A DNA stretch of 64,000 bases from Gammaproteobacteria bacterium (GTDB taxonomy: Bacteria; Pseudomonadota; Gammaproteobacteria; Burkholderiales; Burkholderiaceae_B). Every line of letters starts with the position of its first letter. Position 1 is the stretch's first letter. Both the position numbers and the translations under genes were made by a program. Below are positions 7,974 through 16,565 of this stretch, in pieces. The stretch covers positions 1 to 64,000 of the forward strand of contig JAHIXK010000008.1 of the NCBI GenBank assembly GCA_018815245.1, given 5' to 3'. The notes under the pieces were generated by a model. It worked only from the letters and a program-made list of their open reading frames with translations. It ran no database searches and was not told the origin of the DNA.

Positions 7974-9476
7974 ATGACGATATTCGATGAAGACATTTTG
8001 ATCATTGGTGCAGGTTTGTCTGGCATCAGTGCCGCATGCCATTTGAAAAAAGAATGCCCCAGCCGAACATTCACAATTCTTGAGCGCCGCACCACCATTG
8101 GTGGCACTTGGGATTTGTTCCGTTACCCCGGTATTCGCTCCGATTCCGACATGTTCAGTTTTGGCTTCAAATTCAAGCCCTGGAAGAATGCGCATTTCTT
8201 CTCGCAGGGCAACGACATTCGTGGCTATGTGCACGAGGCTGCAACCGAGAACAAGGTGTTTGACCACATTCGTTTTCAGCGCAAGGTGAGCGACGCCAAC
8301 TGGGACAGCGATGCACAGCGCTGGATAATTAACGCGGTGAATGAAGCGACAGGCGAGCCTGAGCAATACCGCGCCAAATTCATGATGGCTTGTGCGGGTT
8401 ATTACAACTACGACCAGGGCTATCGCCCCGATTTTCCCGGCGAGAAAAACTTCAAGGGCCTGATTGTTCACCCGCAGCATTGGCCAGAAGACCTGAACTA
8501 CAACAGCAAAAAAGTGGTGGTGATTGGCAGCGGTGCAACCGCGGTTACGCTGATACCCAGCATGGCCGACAAGGTGGAGCACATCACCATGTTGCAACGC
8601 TCGCCTTCGTATATTTTTTCCCTGCCATCCGTTGATGCGCTCACCAAAGTGCTGCAAAAAACCCTGCCTTCCAAACTGGCGTACAAACTGAACCGCACCC
8701 GCACCATCGGTTTGGCGCATTTCATGTTCAAGGCCAGCAAAAGCAAACCCGAGGTGGTGCGCCGCTTCTTGATCGCGATGATGCGCAGGCAATTGAAGGG
8801 TTCGAATGTGGACATCAAGCATTTCACGCCCAATTACATGCCTTGGGACCAGCGCCTGTGTTTGGTGCCCGATGGCGATTTTTTCAAAGCCCTGCGCAGT
8901 GGCAAAGCCAGCGTGGCCACTGACACCATCAAGCAGTTCGTAGCCAATGGAATCGAGTTGAATTCTGGTGAAGTTTTGGAAGCCGACATCATCGTGACTG
9001 CCACCGGTTTGAACGTGCAAATGGTGGGTGGCATGAACATTTCACTCGATGACGAGCCGGTTAACCTCAGCGAAAAAATGTTCTATAAAAGCGCCATGCT
9101 GCAAGACCTTCCCAATGCGGCGGTGGTGCTGGGGTACACCCATGCGTCGTGGACTTTGAAATCTGATTTGGTCAGCGGCTTTGTGTGCCGCCTGCTGAAT
9201 TACATGGACAAGAAAGGCCATGCGGTGGCGGTGGCCAAGGCCGATGGAGTTCAGCCTGTTGAAGGCTTCACGGTGTTGGGCGGCTTGAATTCAGGTTATT
9301 TGAAGCGTGTGGCCAACCAATTGCCACGCCAGGGCGAGACCCACCCCTGGCACAACCAGCAAGATTACTACCACGACACAAAAACCTTGCTGGAAGACCC
9401 GGTAGATGAGGCGGGCCTGATCTTCGAGCCAGCCAAGGCAGAGAAAGCCAAGCCAAAGTTGAAGGCTGTGGCTTAA
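7974..9476 (+). CDS. Flavin-containing (Baeyer-Villiger-type) monooxygenase
   Basis: The 500-residue protein has the FAD motif GAGLSG (residues 12-17), GTWDLFRYPGIRSD (44-57), the complete Baeyer-Villiger fingerprint FxGxxxHxxxW as FKGLIVHPQHW (160-170), and a second nucleotide-binding motif GSGATA (185-190) for NADPH. It resembles the EthA-like class of type I monooxygenases, which convert ketones to esters. The start at 7974 is chosen because the protein begins directly with the FAD-binding strand; a 15-residue longer frame is Lys/Asn-rich and unlikely. The C-terminal Lys/Ala tail is low complexity. Confidence 0.88.
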   Translation: MTIFDEDILIIGAGLSGISAACHLKKECPSRTFTILERRTTIGGTWDLFRYPGIRSDSDMFSFGFKFKPWKNAHFFSQGNDIRGYVHEAATENKVFDHIRFQRKVSDANWDSDAQRWIINAVNEATGEPEQYRAKFMMACAGYYNYDQGYRPDFPGEKNFKGLIVHPQHWPEDLNYNSKKVVVIGSGATAVTLIPSMADKVEHITMLQRSPSYIFSLPSVDALTKVLQKTLPSKLAYKLNRTRTIGLAHFMFKASKSKPEVVRRFLIAMMRRQLKGSNVDIKHFTPNYMPWDQRLCLVPDGDFFKALRSGKASVATDTIKQFVANGIELNSGEVLEADIIVTATGLNVQMVGGMNISLDDEPVNLSEKMFYKSAMLQDLPNAAVVLGYTHASWTLKSDLVSGFVCRLLNYMDKKGHAVAVAKADGVQPVEGFTVLGGLNSGYLKRVANQLPRQGETHPWHNQQDYYHDTKTLLEDPVDEAGLIFEPAKAEKAKPKLKAVA

Positions 9477-9491
9477 CATTACTTGCGCAAG

Positions 9492-9740
9492 TTAATTGTC
9501 GCCATCCACCCGGGTGAAGCGCTGGGTCACGCGCTCACCCACTTGCACCATTTCAAAGAACACATCCATGGGGCGCGTCCAGACTGTGTGCGTGTCAGCG
9601 CTGAGCGGGCGGTACACCACCACAGGGCTTAAGTCGTTCTCCTGAATGGCCTGGCAAACAATTTCATAAAGGCCGCCTTTGTAGTGCCGGTAACGTTCAC
9701 CGGCTTTCACACTGTGGGCTTCTTCAGGTACATGGCTCAT
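9492..9740 (-). CDS. DUF1653 domain protein
   Basis: The 82-residue protein contains the DUF1653 pattern: GERYRHYKGGLYEIVC, then VVYRPL and TVWTRPMDVFFEMV. The function of the family is unknown; it is a small soluble beta-rich domain. The start at 9740 follows GGAGGA with ideal spacing, so the ATG five codons further upstream is rejected. It is convergent with the monooxygenase gene, separated only by a 12-bp palindrome ACTTGCGCAAGT at 9481-9492. Confidence 0.85.
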   Translation of the reverse strand: MSHVPEEAHSVKAGERYRHYKGGLYEIVCQAIQENDLSPVVVYRPLSADTHTVWTRPMDVFFEMVQVGERVTQRFTRVDGDN

Positions 9741-9839
9741 GGTGGGCTCCTCCATTAATGAGAGTCATATTTCTTGAATATTCAAGGTCATGTCGTTAAA
9801 CTGTACGGCTGTCCTTGAAGAATTGAAAGGAGTTCCTGA

Positions 9840-10124
9840 ATGCCTGCAAGCAAGCGAGCAACTGAGGAAACAAGCAAACCAGTGAGCAAAACAACCACGA
9901 AAACCAGCGCCAGGCCCGCCGCTGTAGAGCCCGATTCCAAAGCACGTGCCGTTGCCACACCGCGCAAGCCATCCAAAACGGCGCTTTCTCCTTCGGAAGT
10001 GACGCCCTTGGCTTTGCTGACACCCAGCAAACCAGCGCGTCGCCGACGTTCAGGTGCGGCCAAACCCAGAAAGCTGAAAGGGGCTACGACCACTTGGCCG
10101 TTCCCAACAGGCTCGCGCCCTTAA
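9840..10124 (+). CDS. Small basic Ala/Lys/Pro/Thr-rich protein, unrecognised
   Basis: The 94-residue frame begins after AAAGGAG at a 7-base spacing, a strong ribosome-binding site. The product is low complexity and positively charged (TTTKTSARPAA, KPARRRRSGAAKPRKLKG), with no membrane segment. Its composition recalls histone-H1-like or disordered nucleic-acid-binding proteins, but there is no domain to identify. It lies 30 bases before the yggT gene. The opposite-strand frame over the same bases is judged a shadow. Confidence 0.5.
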   Translation: MPASKRATEETSKPVSKTTTKTSARPAAVEPDSKARAVATPRKPSKTALSPSEVTPLALLTPSKPARRRRSGAAKPRKLKGATTTWPFPTGSRP

Positions 10125-10154
10125 CCTACAACTCGCAAACCAATCGTCCCCACT

Positions 10155-10724
10155 ATGCTGCTAATCGATATTTTGCGCTTACTGCTGGAAACAGCCGCCA
10201 GTCTGCTTACTTTTTGTTTGCTTCTGCGCGCCTTGATGCAGTGGGTGCGTATTCACCCCAGCAACCCGTTATCGCCCTTTATTTTTTCAATGACTGACTG
10301 GCTGGTCAAGCCTTTGCGAAAAGGTGTGCCGGGTTACGGCGGCATTGATTGGGCTTCCATTTTCGGTGCCTTCGTGGTGTCGTTTGCATTGCACATTGTG
10401 TTGGTGTTGTTGTCGGTAGGCTTGGGAAGTGGCGGTCCCGGCGTGGGTACCTTGATCACGTTGACGATTCCCATTGCCATTTTTTGGGTGTTGCGCAACG
10501 TGGCCTACCTGCTGATGGGTATCGTGCTGATTCAGGTCGTCCTTAGCTGGGTGAATCCTTTTTCCCCCATTGCGTCTATTTTGAACGAGCTTTCCCGCCC
10601 GTTTCTTGAGCCGCTTCGCCGGGTGTTGCCCACGATCGGCAATGTGGACTTGTCGCCTTTGGTGTTTCTGCTGATTTTGCAGATCATCATGATGGTGTTG
10701 CAAAGCTTGATGCCTGGGTTCTAA
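10155..10724 (+). CDS. yggT: YggT-family integral membrane protein
   Basis: The 189-residue protein consists of two YggT repeats, each with hydrophobic segments flanking a short conserved loop: LLRALMQWVRIHPSNPLSPF and, in the second half, VVLSWVNPFSPIASILNEL followed by FLEPLRRVLP. YggT proteins are inner-membrane proteins, often found near proC/yggS, with roles suggested in osmotic tolerance or cell division; the biochemical role is not established. Neither proC nor yggS is next to it here. Transcription ends at the hairpin 30 bases downstream. Confidence 0.85.
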   Translation: MLLIDILRLLLETAASLLTFCLLLRALMQWVRIHPSNPLSPFIFSMTDWLVKPLRKGVPGYGGIDWASIFGAFVVSFALHIVLVLLSVGLGSGGPGVGTLITLTIPIAIFWVLRNVAYLLMGIVLIQVVLSWVNPFSPIASILNELSRPFLEPLRRVLPTIGNVDLSPLVFLLILQIIMMVLQSLMPGF

Positions 10725-10754
10725 CCGAAGCCAACTGCGCTGTGTCTGCATAAA

Positions 10755-10779
10755 AAAAGCACCCCGTGGGGTGCTTTTT
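10755..10779. terminator. Bidirectional intrinsic terminator
   Basis: GCACCCC (10759-10765) pairs with GGGGTGC (10768-10774), extended by four A-T pairs on each side, with a T run on the plus strand and an A run usable as U run on the minus strand. It separates the convergent yggT and glycine-zipper lipoprotein genes. Confidence 0.9.
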
Positions 10780-10797
10780 GTTTTGGCTGGTATTTTT

Positions 10798-11277
10798 TCA
10801 GCGTGTTACGCGTGCTGTGCCACTGCCGCTGACAATCCGAACCCGGTCGCCGGGTCGGAAGTCTTCACCAGCGGCATCCTGAACATAGGCGCGAAGCGTG
10901 CCGTTGTCCATGCGCACAGTAATTTCCAAACCTGCGCGGGTGGACGCATTGCGTTCAATAGCCTGGCCTGCAATGCCACCAGCCACTGCGCCCACAATTG
11001 CACCCACGGCGCGGCCGCTACCGCCGCCCACGTTGCTGCCTGCAATGCCGCCTACGATACCGCCAGCTGCGGTGCCCACGCCATTGGTGTCGCCTTGAAT
11101 GGTGACGTTGCGGACACTTTCAACGGTGCCTTGCTCAATGATTTGCGCCCGGCGTGTTTCGCCTTCGCGGTACACCTGACCGGAACTGCTCTGGGTGGCA
11201 CAACCTGCAAGCGCAGAAAGCGCGATCAGGGCCATTGCACCGGTGGTTCTAAAACTGAATTGTACTGACTTGGCCAT
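10798..11277 (-). CDS. SlyB/Pcp-like glycine-zipper outer-membrane lipoprotein
   Basis: The 159-residue protein has a lipoprotein signal with lipobox LAGC and acylated Cys26. Residues about 70-110 form a glycine zipper (GTAAGGIVGGIAGSNVGGG and GAIVGAVAGGIAGQAIE), and the C-terminal part IEITVRMDNG-like segment followed by GDRVRI resembles the SlyB/Pcp C-terminal beta domain. Such lipoproteins sit in the outer membrane and help envelope integrity. It is the last gene of a leftward series, 21 bases after the PfkB kinase gene, and ends at a shared terminator. Confidence 0.85.
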   Translation of the reverse strand: MAKSVQFSFRTTGAMALIALSALAGCATQSSSGQVYREGETRRAQIIEQGTVESVRNVTIQGDTNGVGTAAGGIVGGIAGSNVGGGSGRAVGAIVGAVAGGIAGQAIERNASTRAGLEITVRMDNGTLRAYVQDAAGEDFRPGDRVRIVSGSGTARVTR

Positions 11278-11298
11278 GATTCAAAATTTCCTTTTAAG

Positions 11299-12255
11299 TT
11301 ACCAGGGTTGATGGCCGAAAGCGGCTGCAAACCTGGATGCAATTTCTTCCCGGCTGTATTGGTAAGTTTGTGGGCCTTTGGCGGCAATTTTCAATGAACC
11401 CATCAGGCTTGCCAGTTTGGCCGCATTAACGATGCCCAAGCCTTCAATCAGGCCGTAGAGCAAGCCGCCGCGGTACGCATCGCCACAGCCAGTGGGGTCG
11501 GCGATCTGTTCTGCTTTAACGCACGGTATATCGTGTCGTTGACCCTGTGTATAAACCCAGCTTCCTTCCGCGCCGCGGGTCACCACCAGCGCTTCAAGCT
11601 TGTCTGCAATCTGTTCCAGCGTTAAACCGGTTCTTTCGCACAACATTTTGGCTTCATAGTCATTGACCGCTGCGAACGTTGCAAGTTCCAGGAACCGGTC
11701 CAGTTCTGTTTTGCCAAACATGGGCAAACCCTGGCCGGGGTCGAACACAAACTGAATGCCCGCAGCCGCAAATTGCTCGGCGTGTTGCATCATGCCATCG
11801 CGCCCATCAGGTGCAATAATGCCCAGGGCGATGTCGCCTGCATCACTGATTTTGTTCAGGTGCGAATGGCTCATCGCACCGGGGTGAAAGGCGGTAATTT
11901 GATTGTCGTCCAGGTCGGTGGTGATGAAGGCCTGGGCGGTAAATTCTTCCTGCACCTGTTTCAGGCAAGCAGTGTCAATGCCCAAGGTTTGAAGGCGCTG
12001 GAAGTATCCGCCCGCGTCGTGGCCTATGGTGGCCATGGGCACGGGTTTGCCACCCAGCATGTTCAGGCTGTAGGCAATGTTGCCTGCGCAGCCCCCCCAG
12101 TCTTTTCGGAGGCTGGGTACCAGAAAAGCCACGTTCAGGATGTGCACCTGATCGGGCAGAATTTGATCTTTGAAACGGCCTTCGAACACCATGATGGTGT
12201 CGAATGCGATGGAGCCGCAAATTAAAACGCGCTTGGTGCTTGTTGGGGTATTCAT
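11299..12255 (-). CDS. PfkB-family sugar/nucleoside kinase (adenosine-kinase-like)
   Basis: The 318-residue protein has the ribokinase/PfkB fold markers: WGGCAGNIAYSLNMLGG near the N-terminus, the FDPGQ and AVNDYEAKML segments, and the C-terminal catalytic motif DPTGCGDAYRGGLL with the anion hole and base Asp. Overall form is closest to the bacterial adenosine-kinase-like group of PfkB enzymes. It would phosphorylate a nucleoside or sugar using ATP in the cytoplasm; the substrate is not certain. It lies between the DUF3426 gene and the glycine-zipper lipoprotein gene. Confidence 0.82.
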   Translation of the reverse strand: MNTPTSTKRVLICGSIAFDTIMVFEGRFKDQILPDQVHILNVAFLVPSLRKDWGGCAGNIAYSLNMLGGKPVPMATIGHDAGGYFQRLQTLGIDTACLKQVQEEFTAQAFITTDLDDNQITAFHPGAMSHSHLNKISDAGDIALGIIAPDGRDGMMQHAEQFAAAGIQFVFDPGQGLPMFGKTELDRFLELATFAAVNDYEAKMLCERTGLTLEQIADKLEALVVTRGAEGSWVYTQGQRHDIPCVKAEQIADPTGCGDAYRGGLLYGLIEGLGIVNAAKLASLMGSLKIAAKGPQTYQYSREEIASRFAAAFGHQPW

Positions 12256-12295
12256 GTGAAACAGTCCAGTATTTTAAAAAAATCGGCTTGGCGGT

Positions 12296-13084
12296 TTATT
12301 GGCCGTCCGGGCCTTGGTCGAATAGTTCAAGCCGAAAGCCGGTGGCAGCGCTTTCGGGCAATTGGGTGTTCAATGTGCTCAGGTTCAAGTATGCCAGCAC
12401 TTCCACAGTTTTCTGGCCCCGAATCAACGGGGCTTCACTGGCCGAGCCTTCATCGCGCAGTTGGTAATCGCTGGGAGCCAGCGATTTGCTGGCCAGCACC
12501 AGCCCTTGGGGGTCAAGCAGGTCGACTTTCAGGTGGGGCCACGATGTGGGCAGCTTGTTCTGGTTGCGCAGCGTTAAATCTACCCGCAAATTGTGTTCGT
12601 CCAGCGCCTGCAGGCCGCTGCCTTCAACCACCAAGGCCTGTGTGGCAGGCGCCTTGAACAGTTGCTGAATGCCGGGGCTTGCTTCGTTTATTTTCGTTGC
12701 CAACGCCGGCATTTTCTGGAGTAGTTCACTGCGTTGCCACCACACGGCTTGAAGCCCAAGCGCCAGAAGCAGCACCACACACGCCGCTTTCAGGGCGGGG
12801 TTGCCTTGGCTGAAATTAAACAGGGGTTTGGTGGGCGTGCTGTTTGCAAACAGGTCTTCAGAACCCGTGCCGTCGCCACCTGCAAGGTTGTGGTCGCTGT
12901 TGCTCTGTTTGGGGCTGAGGTCGAGTTTTTGCCACGCTTCGGTGTCGGCGGATGTCAAATGTTCTATGCCGGAAAACACGGTTTGGCATTGCCCACAGCG
13001 CACCTTGCCTTCATGCAATTGCAGTTGGCCAGAGGTGACTTTGAACAGGGTGTTGCAGCTTGGGCAGCGGGTGGCAAGGCTCAT
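12296..13084 (-). CDS. Zinc-ribbon (MJ0042-type) and DUF3426 membrane protein
   Basis: The N-terminus is an MJ0042-type zinc ribbon with CPSC (Cys7, Cys10) and CGQC (Cys30, Cys33). One membrane segment follows at about residues 95-115 (ACVVLLLALGLQAVWW), and the C-terminal DUF3426 domain follows it. The layout suggests a cytosolic zinc-binding head tied to a periplasmic beta domain. In betaproteobacteria this gene commonly follows prmA, as it does here, 37 bases downstream. The function is not known. Confidence 0.85.
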   Translation of the reverse strand: MSLATRCPSCNTLFKVTSGQLQLHEGKVRCGQCQTVFSGIEHLTSADTEAWQKLDLSPKQSNSDHNLAGGDGTGSEDLFANSTPTKPLFNFSQGNPALKAACVVLLLALGLQAVWWQRSELLQKMPALATKINEASPGIQQLFKAPATQALVVEGSGLQALDEHNLRVDLTLRNQNKLPTSWPHLKVDLLDPQGLVLASKSLAPSDYQLRDEGSASEAPLIRGQKTVEVLAYLNLSTLNTQLPESAATGFRLELFDQGPDGQ

Positions 13085-13121
13085 GGCGTTAGTTTAACCC
13101 TGCCGCTGTGGTGCATCGCTT

Positions 13122-14036
13122 TCAGTCGGGTGCTTTTTGACCATGCAGGCACACCCAGCCGTCGCGTTCAGCCCATACCGCCAAGTTGATCCACTGGCGG
13201 TAGTGTTCAATCACTTCCTCGGCTTGCCGTGCCAACACGCCGGAAAGTACCAGTTGCCCACCAGCTTCAACATGGTTGCACAGCGAAGGGGCTAGTACTT
13301 TCAACGGGTTGGACAAAATATTGGCCACGACCACCGGAAACTGGCGCTTGGCCCGCGGGAAGTCGGGCAGGCCGCAGGGCATTTCAACCCCGTTGTTGCT
13401 GGCGTTGTAGGCGGTGCTGTCTACGGCTTGGGGGTCGATGTCAACGCCGATGGCCTCTGAGGCGCCCAATTTAAGTGCAGCGATGCCCAAAATGCCGGAA
13501 CCACAACCGTAATCCAGCACGCTTTGGCCTTTCAGCGGGAATTCGCTGAGCCAGCGCAAGCACAGGGCGGTGGTGGGGTGCGAACCTGTGCCGAACGCCA
13601 GGCCTGGATCGAGTACCAAATTGATTCGATCATCAATGTTTTGGGGTTCGTGCCAGGAAGGCACAATCCACAGGCGTGCTGAAATGGGAATGGGGTCGAA
13701 CTGGGATTGGGTCAAACGAACCCAGTCTTCCTGGGGCACTTCGGTGTACTCAATTTCAGCGCCACCCAGCAGTTCAACGGGAATTTCGCCGAAAATATGC
13801 TCGCCTTCCTGTTTGTTGCGAAACAGGGCCACCACATGGTTCAGGTTCCAAGCCGCTGATTCAGGCTCCATGCCGGGCTCACCGAACAGGGGTTGTTCGT
13901 CTTCGCTGTCGGCATTGGCGTCCTCAAGGCTGACGGCCAAAGCCCCTAACTCCATGAGCATGTCGGAAACTTCGTCCGCTTGCTCAAAGGGCAGGGTCAG
14001 TTTGGCTTGAATCAGCGGGGTGGCCTGTTGGTTCAT
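13122..14036 (-). CDS. prmA: Ribosomal protein L11 methyltransferase
   Basis: The 304-residue protein has the PrmA signature: a short N-terminal L11-recognition domain, then FGTGSHPTTALCL, the SAM-binding VLDYGCGSGILGIAALKLGA, acidic strand end VDIDPQAV, and the post-motif NILSNPLKVL. PrmA trimethylates lysines and the N-terminus of ribosomal protein L11. Length fits the family. The gene follows accC by only 9 bases and so belongs to the accBC transcript. Confidence 0.95.
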   Translation of the reverse strand: MNQQATPLIQAKLTLPFEQADEVSDMLMELGALAVSLEDANADSEDEQPLFGEPGMEPESAAWNLNHVVALFRNKQEGEHIFGEIPVELLGGAEIEYTEVPQEDWVRLTQSQFDPIPISARLWIVPSWHEPQNIDDRINLVLDPGLAFGTGSHPTTALCLRWLSEFPLKGQSVLDYGCGSGILGIAALKLGASEAIGVDIDPQAVDSTAYNASNNGVEMPCGLPDFPRAKRQFPVVVANILSNPLKVLAPSLCNHVEAGGQLVLSGVLARQAEEVIEHYRQWINLAVWAERDGWVCLHGQKAPD

Positions 14037-14045
14037 GGGTGTGCT

Positions 14046-15395
14046 TTATTTAAACCGTGCTTCAAGTTTGTGTTCAAGGTAGTGAATGCTGGTACCGCCT
14101 TCAACAAAACGGGCGTCTTCCATTAGTTCACGGTGTAGCGCGGTGTTGGTTTTAATACCGTCCACCACCAATTCTGCCAAGGCTTGACGCATGCGGGCCA
14201 TGGCCTGCTTGCGGTCTTCGCCGTAGGTAATCACTTTTGCGATCATGGAATCGTAATGCGGTGGCACGTTGTAGCCGCTGTACACGTGGGAATCCACGCG
14301 CACACCGGGGCCGCCCGGTGCATGCCAGTTCTTGATCGGGCCGGGTGATGGCACAAACTTGAACGGATCTTCTGCGTTGATTCGGCATTCGATGGCGTGG
14401 CCGCGGAATTCGATGTCGCGCTGGCGAAAACGAAGTTTGTGACCCGCTGCAATGCGAATTTGTTCCTGAACAATGTCCACGCCGGTAATCATCTCGGTCA
14501 CAGGGTGTTCAACCTGCACGCGGGTGTTCATTTCAATGAAGTAGAACTCGCCGTTTTCATAGAGAAATTCAAAAGTACCTGCGCCGCGATAGCCAATTTT
14601 TCGGCAGGCTTCCGCACAGCGTTCACCAATGCGTTCAATCAAGCGACGTGGAATGTTTGGTGCCGGTGCTTCTTCAATTACTTTTTGGTGGCGGCGCTGC
14701 ATGGAGCAATCGCGCTCGCCCAGCCACACGGCGTTTTTGTGCTCGTCGGCCAGAATCTGGATTTCAATGTGACGCGGGTTCTCAAGGAATTTTTCCATGT
14801 AAACCGCGGGGTTGTTGAACGCAGAACCTGCTTCGGTTTTGGTCATGGTGACCGCATTCAGCAGTGCCGCTTCTGTGTGCACCACGCGCATGCCACGGCC
14901 GCCGCCGCCGCCAGCAGCCTTGATGATGACCGGGTAGCCTACTTGGCGTGCAATTTTCACGATTTCGCGTGGATCGTCTGGCAACTCGCCTTCAGAACCG
15001 GGTACGCAGGGTACGCCCGCTGCAATCATTGAGCGCTTGGCGGACACTTTGTCGCCCATCAATAAAATGGATTCTGCGCGGGGGCCAATGAACACGAAGC
15101 CGCTTTTTTCAACGCGGTCGGCGAAACTGGCGTTTTCGGACAGGAAGCCGTAACCGGGGTGAATGGCTTCGGAATCCGTGACTTCAGCGGCGCTGATAAT
15201 GGCCGGAATATTCAGGTAACTTTCTTTCGAGCTGGGGGGGCCAATACAAACCGATTCATCGGCCAGCTTCACGTACTTGGCGTCTACGTCGGCGGTGGAA
15301 TACACCGCCACGGTCTTGATGCCCATTTCCTTGCATGCGCGAAGAATGCGCAAGGCTATTTCGCCGCGATTGGCGATCAATATTTTTCCAAACAT
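14046..15395 (-). CDS. accC: Acetyl-CoA carboxylase, biotin carboxylase subunit
   Basis: The 449-residue protein, the usual length, starts [18 protein letters not shown] and has the ATP-grasp glycine loop [12 protein letters not shown], the [13 protein letters not shown] segment, and the [12 protein letters not shown] and [14 protein letters not shown] catalytic region. It carboxylates the biotin of AccB using ATP and bicarbonate in fatty-acid synthesis. The start at 15395 is fixed by family alignment; the open frame extends 36 codons upstream without meaning. It follows accB by 16 bases. Confidence 0.97.
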   Translation of the reverse strand: MFGKILIANRGEIALRILRACKEMGIKTVAVYSTADVDAKYVKLADESVCIGPPSSKESYLNIPAIISAAEVTDSEAIHPGYGFLSENASFADRVEKSGFVFIGPRAESILLMGDKVSAKRSMIAAGVPCVPGSEGELPDDPREIVKIARQVGYPVIIKAAGGGGGRGMRVVHTEAALLNAVTMTKTEAGSAFNNPAVYMEKFLENPRHIEIQILADEHKNAVWLGERDCSMQRRHQKVIEEAPAPNIPRRLIERIGERCAEACRKIGYRGAGTFEFLYENGEFYFIEMNTRVQVEHPVTEMITGVDIVQEQIRIAAGHKLRFRQRDIEFRGHAIECRINAEDPFKFVPSPGPIKNWHAPGGPGVRVDSHVYSGYNVPPHYDSMIAKVITYGEDRKQAMARMRQALAELVVDGIKTNTALHRELMEDARFVEGGTSIHYLEHKLEARFK

Positions 15396-15411
15396 GGTGA
15401 CTGCTCCTGTT

Positions 15412-15858
15412 CTATTCAATGATGAATAGAGCTTGACCAAACTCCACGGGTTGACCGTTCTCGACCAATATGGCCTTGACCACGCCAGACTTGTCGCACT
15501 CAATTTCGTTGAGCAACTTCATGGCTTCAATAATGCAGATGGTTTGGCCTTCTTTCACGGTGCTGCCAATTTCAACAAAATTGGAGGCGCCGGGGCTTGG
15601 TGCGCGGTAAAAAGTGCCGACCATGGGCGAGGTAACCTTGTGCCCGGTATCCACCGGGGCTGCAGGCGCTTCCGCCGCAGCAGCAACAGCAGGCGCAGCC
15701 ATTGGGGCTTGGTGCATCATCTGCTGGGGCATTGCCATGGCGTATTGGGGTTGGCTTTTAACAATGCGTACCTTGCCTTCGCCTTCGGTTACTTCCAGTT
15801 CGGAAATGTCTGATTCAGCGACCAGATCAATCAGTGTTTTTAGCTTTCTGAGGTCCAT
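15412..15858 (-). CDS. accB: Biotin carboxyl carrier protein of acetyl-CoA carboxylase
   Basis: The 148-residue protein has an N-terminal segment [20 protein letters not shown], an Ala/Pro-rich linker (residues about 45-70), and the biotinyl domain with the biotin site [10 protein letters not shown] (Lys114). It carries the carboxyl group between AccC and the carboxyltransferase. It heads the leftward series accB-accC-prmA-DUF3426-pfkB-lipoprotein. The 209 bases upstream (15859-16067) hold no gene and presumably its promoter; they end at the tlpA-like gene, also leftward. Confidence 0.97.
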   Translation of the reverse strand: MDLRKLKTLIDLVAESDISELEVTEGEGKVRIVKSQPQYAMAMPQQMMHQAPMAAPAVAAAAEAPAAPVDTGHKVTSPMVGTFYRAPSPGASNFVEIGSTVKEGQTICIIEAMKLLNEIECDKSGVVKAILVENGQPVEFGQALFIIE

Positions 15859-16067
15859 TTACTTGCTCCATCCAGGGAGGTTGGTTTTTTGGGCCCATTC
15901 AATGGGATGGGCCGTCTTGTGTGGTGTTGCGCAACCAAGCACTAGGTTAATTGAGCTTAACTTCGCTTAGTGTGCCCTGAAAAACAATTATTTTCCACCT
16001 TGGTGGGCCTGATTGAACCTTGCTTCATGGTTCGCCCAATCCAAACGTTGCGTGAGCATACCCGATT

Positions 16068-16565
16068 TTAGCGCTGCAGTGCGTTGGTAATAGTACTCAT
16101 CTGTATTCTGCCGGCTTCGGTCAGTATTTTATTACCATTTTCGTCCAATATGACGGTAAATGGTAATCCACCTTGTTGGTTGCCCAGCACCTTGCCCAGT
16201 TCGGTGCCTGTCATACCTGCCAGCACGATTGGGTAATTTACCGGTGTTTTAAGCAAAAATTGCTGCACGTTGGCTGGGGAATCGATGGCAATGCCAATTA
16301 ACTCCACATTCTGTGCTTGCAGCTGTGGGTACAGGGCATCCAGCTCGGGCATTTCCTCCACGCAGGGGGGGCACCAGGTCGCCCAAAAATTAAGCACCAC
16401 GACCTTGCCTTTCAGTGCACCCAGGTCAAGTGAGCCGCCCTCCGGGGTCTCAAAGGTGTATCCGCTCAAGGGGTAGCTTTGCCCACTTTGTGGCTTCAAG
16501 CCGAAGTAAAGGCCGATGGCCAAAGCCAGAATGGCGGTAACAATGGGGACTAATTTATTTTTCAT
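16068..16565 (-). CDS. TlpA/ResA-type membrane-anchored thioredoxin-like protein
   Basis: The 165-residue protein has an N-terminal signal anchor (residues 5-23) and a thioredoxin domain with the active site WCPPC (Cys65, Cys68) in VVLNFWATWCPPCVEEMPEL, plus the cis-Pro region GGLPFTVIL. Proteins of this type act in the periplasm as disulfide reductants, often for cytochrome c maturation. The start codon overlaps the stop of the preceding gene, so translation is coupled to it. The direct redox partner cannot be told. Confidence 0.9.
   Translation of the reverse strand: MKNKLVPIVTAILALAIGLYFGLKPQSGQSYPLSGYTFETPEGGSLDLGALKGKVVVLNFWATWCPPCVEEMPELDALYPQLQAQNVELIGIAIDSPANVQQFLLKTPVNYPIVLAGMTGTELGKVLGNQQGGLPFTVILDENGNKILTEAGRIQMSTITNALQR

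Noticed and set aside
7773-9020. Long open frame (about 415 codons) on the minus strand opposite the monooxygenase gene
   Set aside because: The plus-strand frame carries complete FAD and Baeyer-Villiger motifs; the opposite frame has His/Ala/Gln-rich sequence without a domain and overlaps two real genes.
9788-10093. 101-codon minus-strand frame with a hydrophobic stretch opposite the small basic protein
   Set aside because: No ribosome-binding site, whereas the plus frame has AAAGGAG at good spacing; the hydrophobic run mirrors Thr/Lys codons.
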